Assembly (NCBI GenBank): GCA_030682175.1
Contig: JAUXOM010000006.1
Location: forward strand, 1-54,077
Source: Rhodocyclaceae bacterium
GTDB lineage: Bacteria; Pseudomonadota; Gammaproteobacteria; Burkholderiales; Rhodocyclaceae
DNA: 54,077 nucleotides
Direction of reading: 5' to 3'
The notes below the pieces were generated by a model. That model saw nothing but the letters and a program-made list of their open reading frames with translations. It had not been told where the DNA came from and searched no databases. This document shows, piece by piece, positions 53,508 to 54,077 of this stretch (position 1 is its first letter; each line of letters starts with the position of its first letter). Position numbers and translations under genes: made by a program.

Positions 53508-54077
53508 TCAGTCCTCCCGCTTGAGCGTTTTGATGTTGGCAAAGAAGGTCCAGAATACCCAGACCGTGAAGCTGCCGAGTGCGACAAAGAAGATGCCGAT
53601 GCCGATATTCTCGACAATCTGCCCGGTCTCCGGGGTCATCGGGATGTAGCCCATGCTGGCGAGCTTGCTCGGCAGGGCGAATATCCGGTTGACGAAGGCG
53701 GACATCACCGCGAGGGCGAAAAAGCCGCGGATAGTCACGCCGGAAACCACCTTGGTGACCAGGGTGCCAATCTGGATGCCGAACAGCGAACCCAGCAACA
53801 TGCCCATCGCCAGAGTGTAGAAAATGAAGCCGTAGATGGCATATTGGCCGATGCCGGCGTAACCGGCGGTGAATACGATCTGCAGGATGTCCGTGCCGAC
53901 CGTGGTGGACGCGGAAACGCCGAGCACATAGACGAAGATCGGGAAGGTGAGAAAGCCGCCGCCCACGCCCATGATGGCGGCCGCGATGCCGACGATGAAG
54001 CCGCTGACCACGAGGAAGTGCGCGGAAACCTTGCGGCCGCCCGGCACCACGCCTTCGTCGAAGTGGATCATCGGCGG
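53508..54077 (-). CDS. Sulfite exporter TauE/SafE-family permease (5' end cut by window)
   Basis: The frame is open to the right edge, so the N-terminal part is missing; 189 codons are seen. They hold the second family repeat (GIAAAIMGVGGGFLTFPIFVY; STTVGTDILQIVF) and at least three more TM helices. A large soluble or TM part must precede MIHFDEGVVPGGRK, so the complete protein is probably long, as in TSUP members of sulfur bacteria. Export of sulfite or a related sulfur anion is likely by family. Downstream genes: two-TM protein and dikinase. Confidence 0.85.
   Translation of the reverse strand, partial: PPMIHFDEGVVPGGRKVSAHFLVVSGFIVGIAAAIMGVGGGFLTFPIFVYVLGVSASTTVGTDILQIVFTAGYAGIGQYAIYGFIFYTLAMGMLLGSLFGIQIGTLVTKVVSGVTIRGFFALAVMSAFVNRIFALPSKLASMGYIPMTPETGQIVENIGIGIFFVALGSFTVWVFWTFFANIKTLKRED

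Overview
The window is GC-rich, densely coded DNA that looks like a chromosome segment of a facultatively autotrophic, sulfur-oxidising betaproteobacterium of the Rhodocyclales/Nitrosomonadales type (Sulfuritalea- or Thiobacillus-like). This is inferred from gene content: flavocytochrome c sulfide dehydrogenase, many c-type cytochromes, an octaheme tetrathionate reductase-like protein, a RegB/RegA redox pair, a plant-type ferredoxin-NADP reductase, and a large inorganic-carbon uptake cluster. No rRNA, tRNA, CRISPR array, insertion sequence or phage gene was seen.

Layout. 1-2582 (-): hybrid sensor kinase running off the left edge. 2934-6810 (+): FNR-like box, then tetraheme NapC-type cytochrome, ethylbenzene-dehydrogenase-type heme protein and fccA-fccB. 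7040-9403: housekeeping genes dut and coaBC (-) and radC (+). 9420-11215 (-): regB-regA. 11253-12370 (-): two NosL-like proteins, divergent from a TonB-dependent receptor, DUF4198 protein, polyferredoxin, DsbD/TauE-like membrane protein, tonB-exbB-exbD and a DUF3365 heme protein (12713-20221, +); a metal (probably copper) handling module is inferred. 20764-26219: octaheme cytochrome plus cytochrome b (-), divergent from a monoheme cytochrome, a YeeE/YedE thiosulfate-type transporter and a triple-rhodanese lipoprotein (+). 26322-28422: ferredoxin-NADP reductase (-) and iron alcohol dehydrogenase (+).

28437-49943 is the most unusual part. It holds a stand-alone CsoSCA-like carbonic anhydrase, a 105-residue internally repeated protein behind a sigma-54 promoter, and a convergent (-) operon: universal-stress-like protein, SulP, NuoM-like, dabA, dabB, a 32-residue coupled microprotein, and two more NuoM-like subunits. 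This operon also has a sigma-54-type promoter with nearly the same core. Next to it are a sensor kinase and an NtrC-family sigma-54 activator, then a second SulP, a CBS protein and an SLC13 symporter. I read this as a two-component, sigma-54-controlled bicarbonate/CO2 accumulation locus. 50110-54077 (-) carries a TauE/SafE permease (cut by the right edge), a two-TM protein and a phosphohistidine dikinase-like enzyme lacking the PEP-binding barrel.

Short palindromic repeats are scattered between genes, and two copies sit in frame inside genes (dabA and the DsbD/TauE-like gene), adding about 38 and 66 residues to the proteins.
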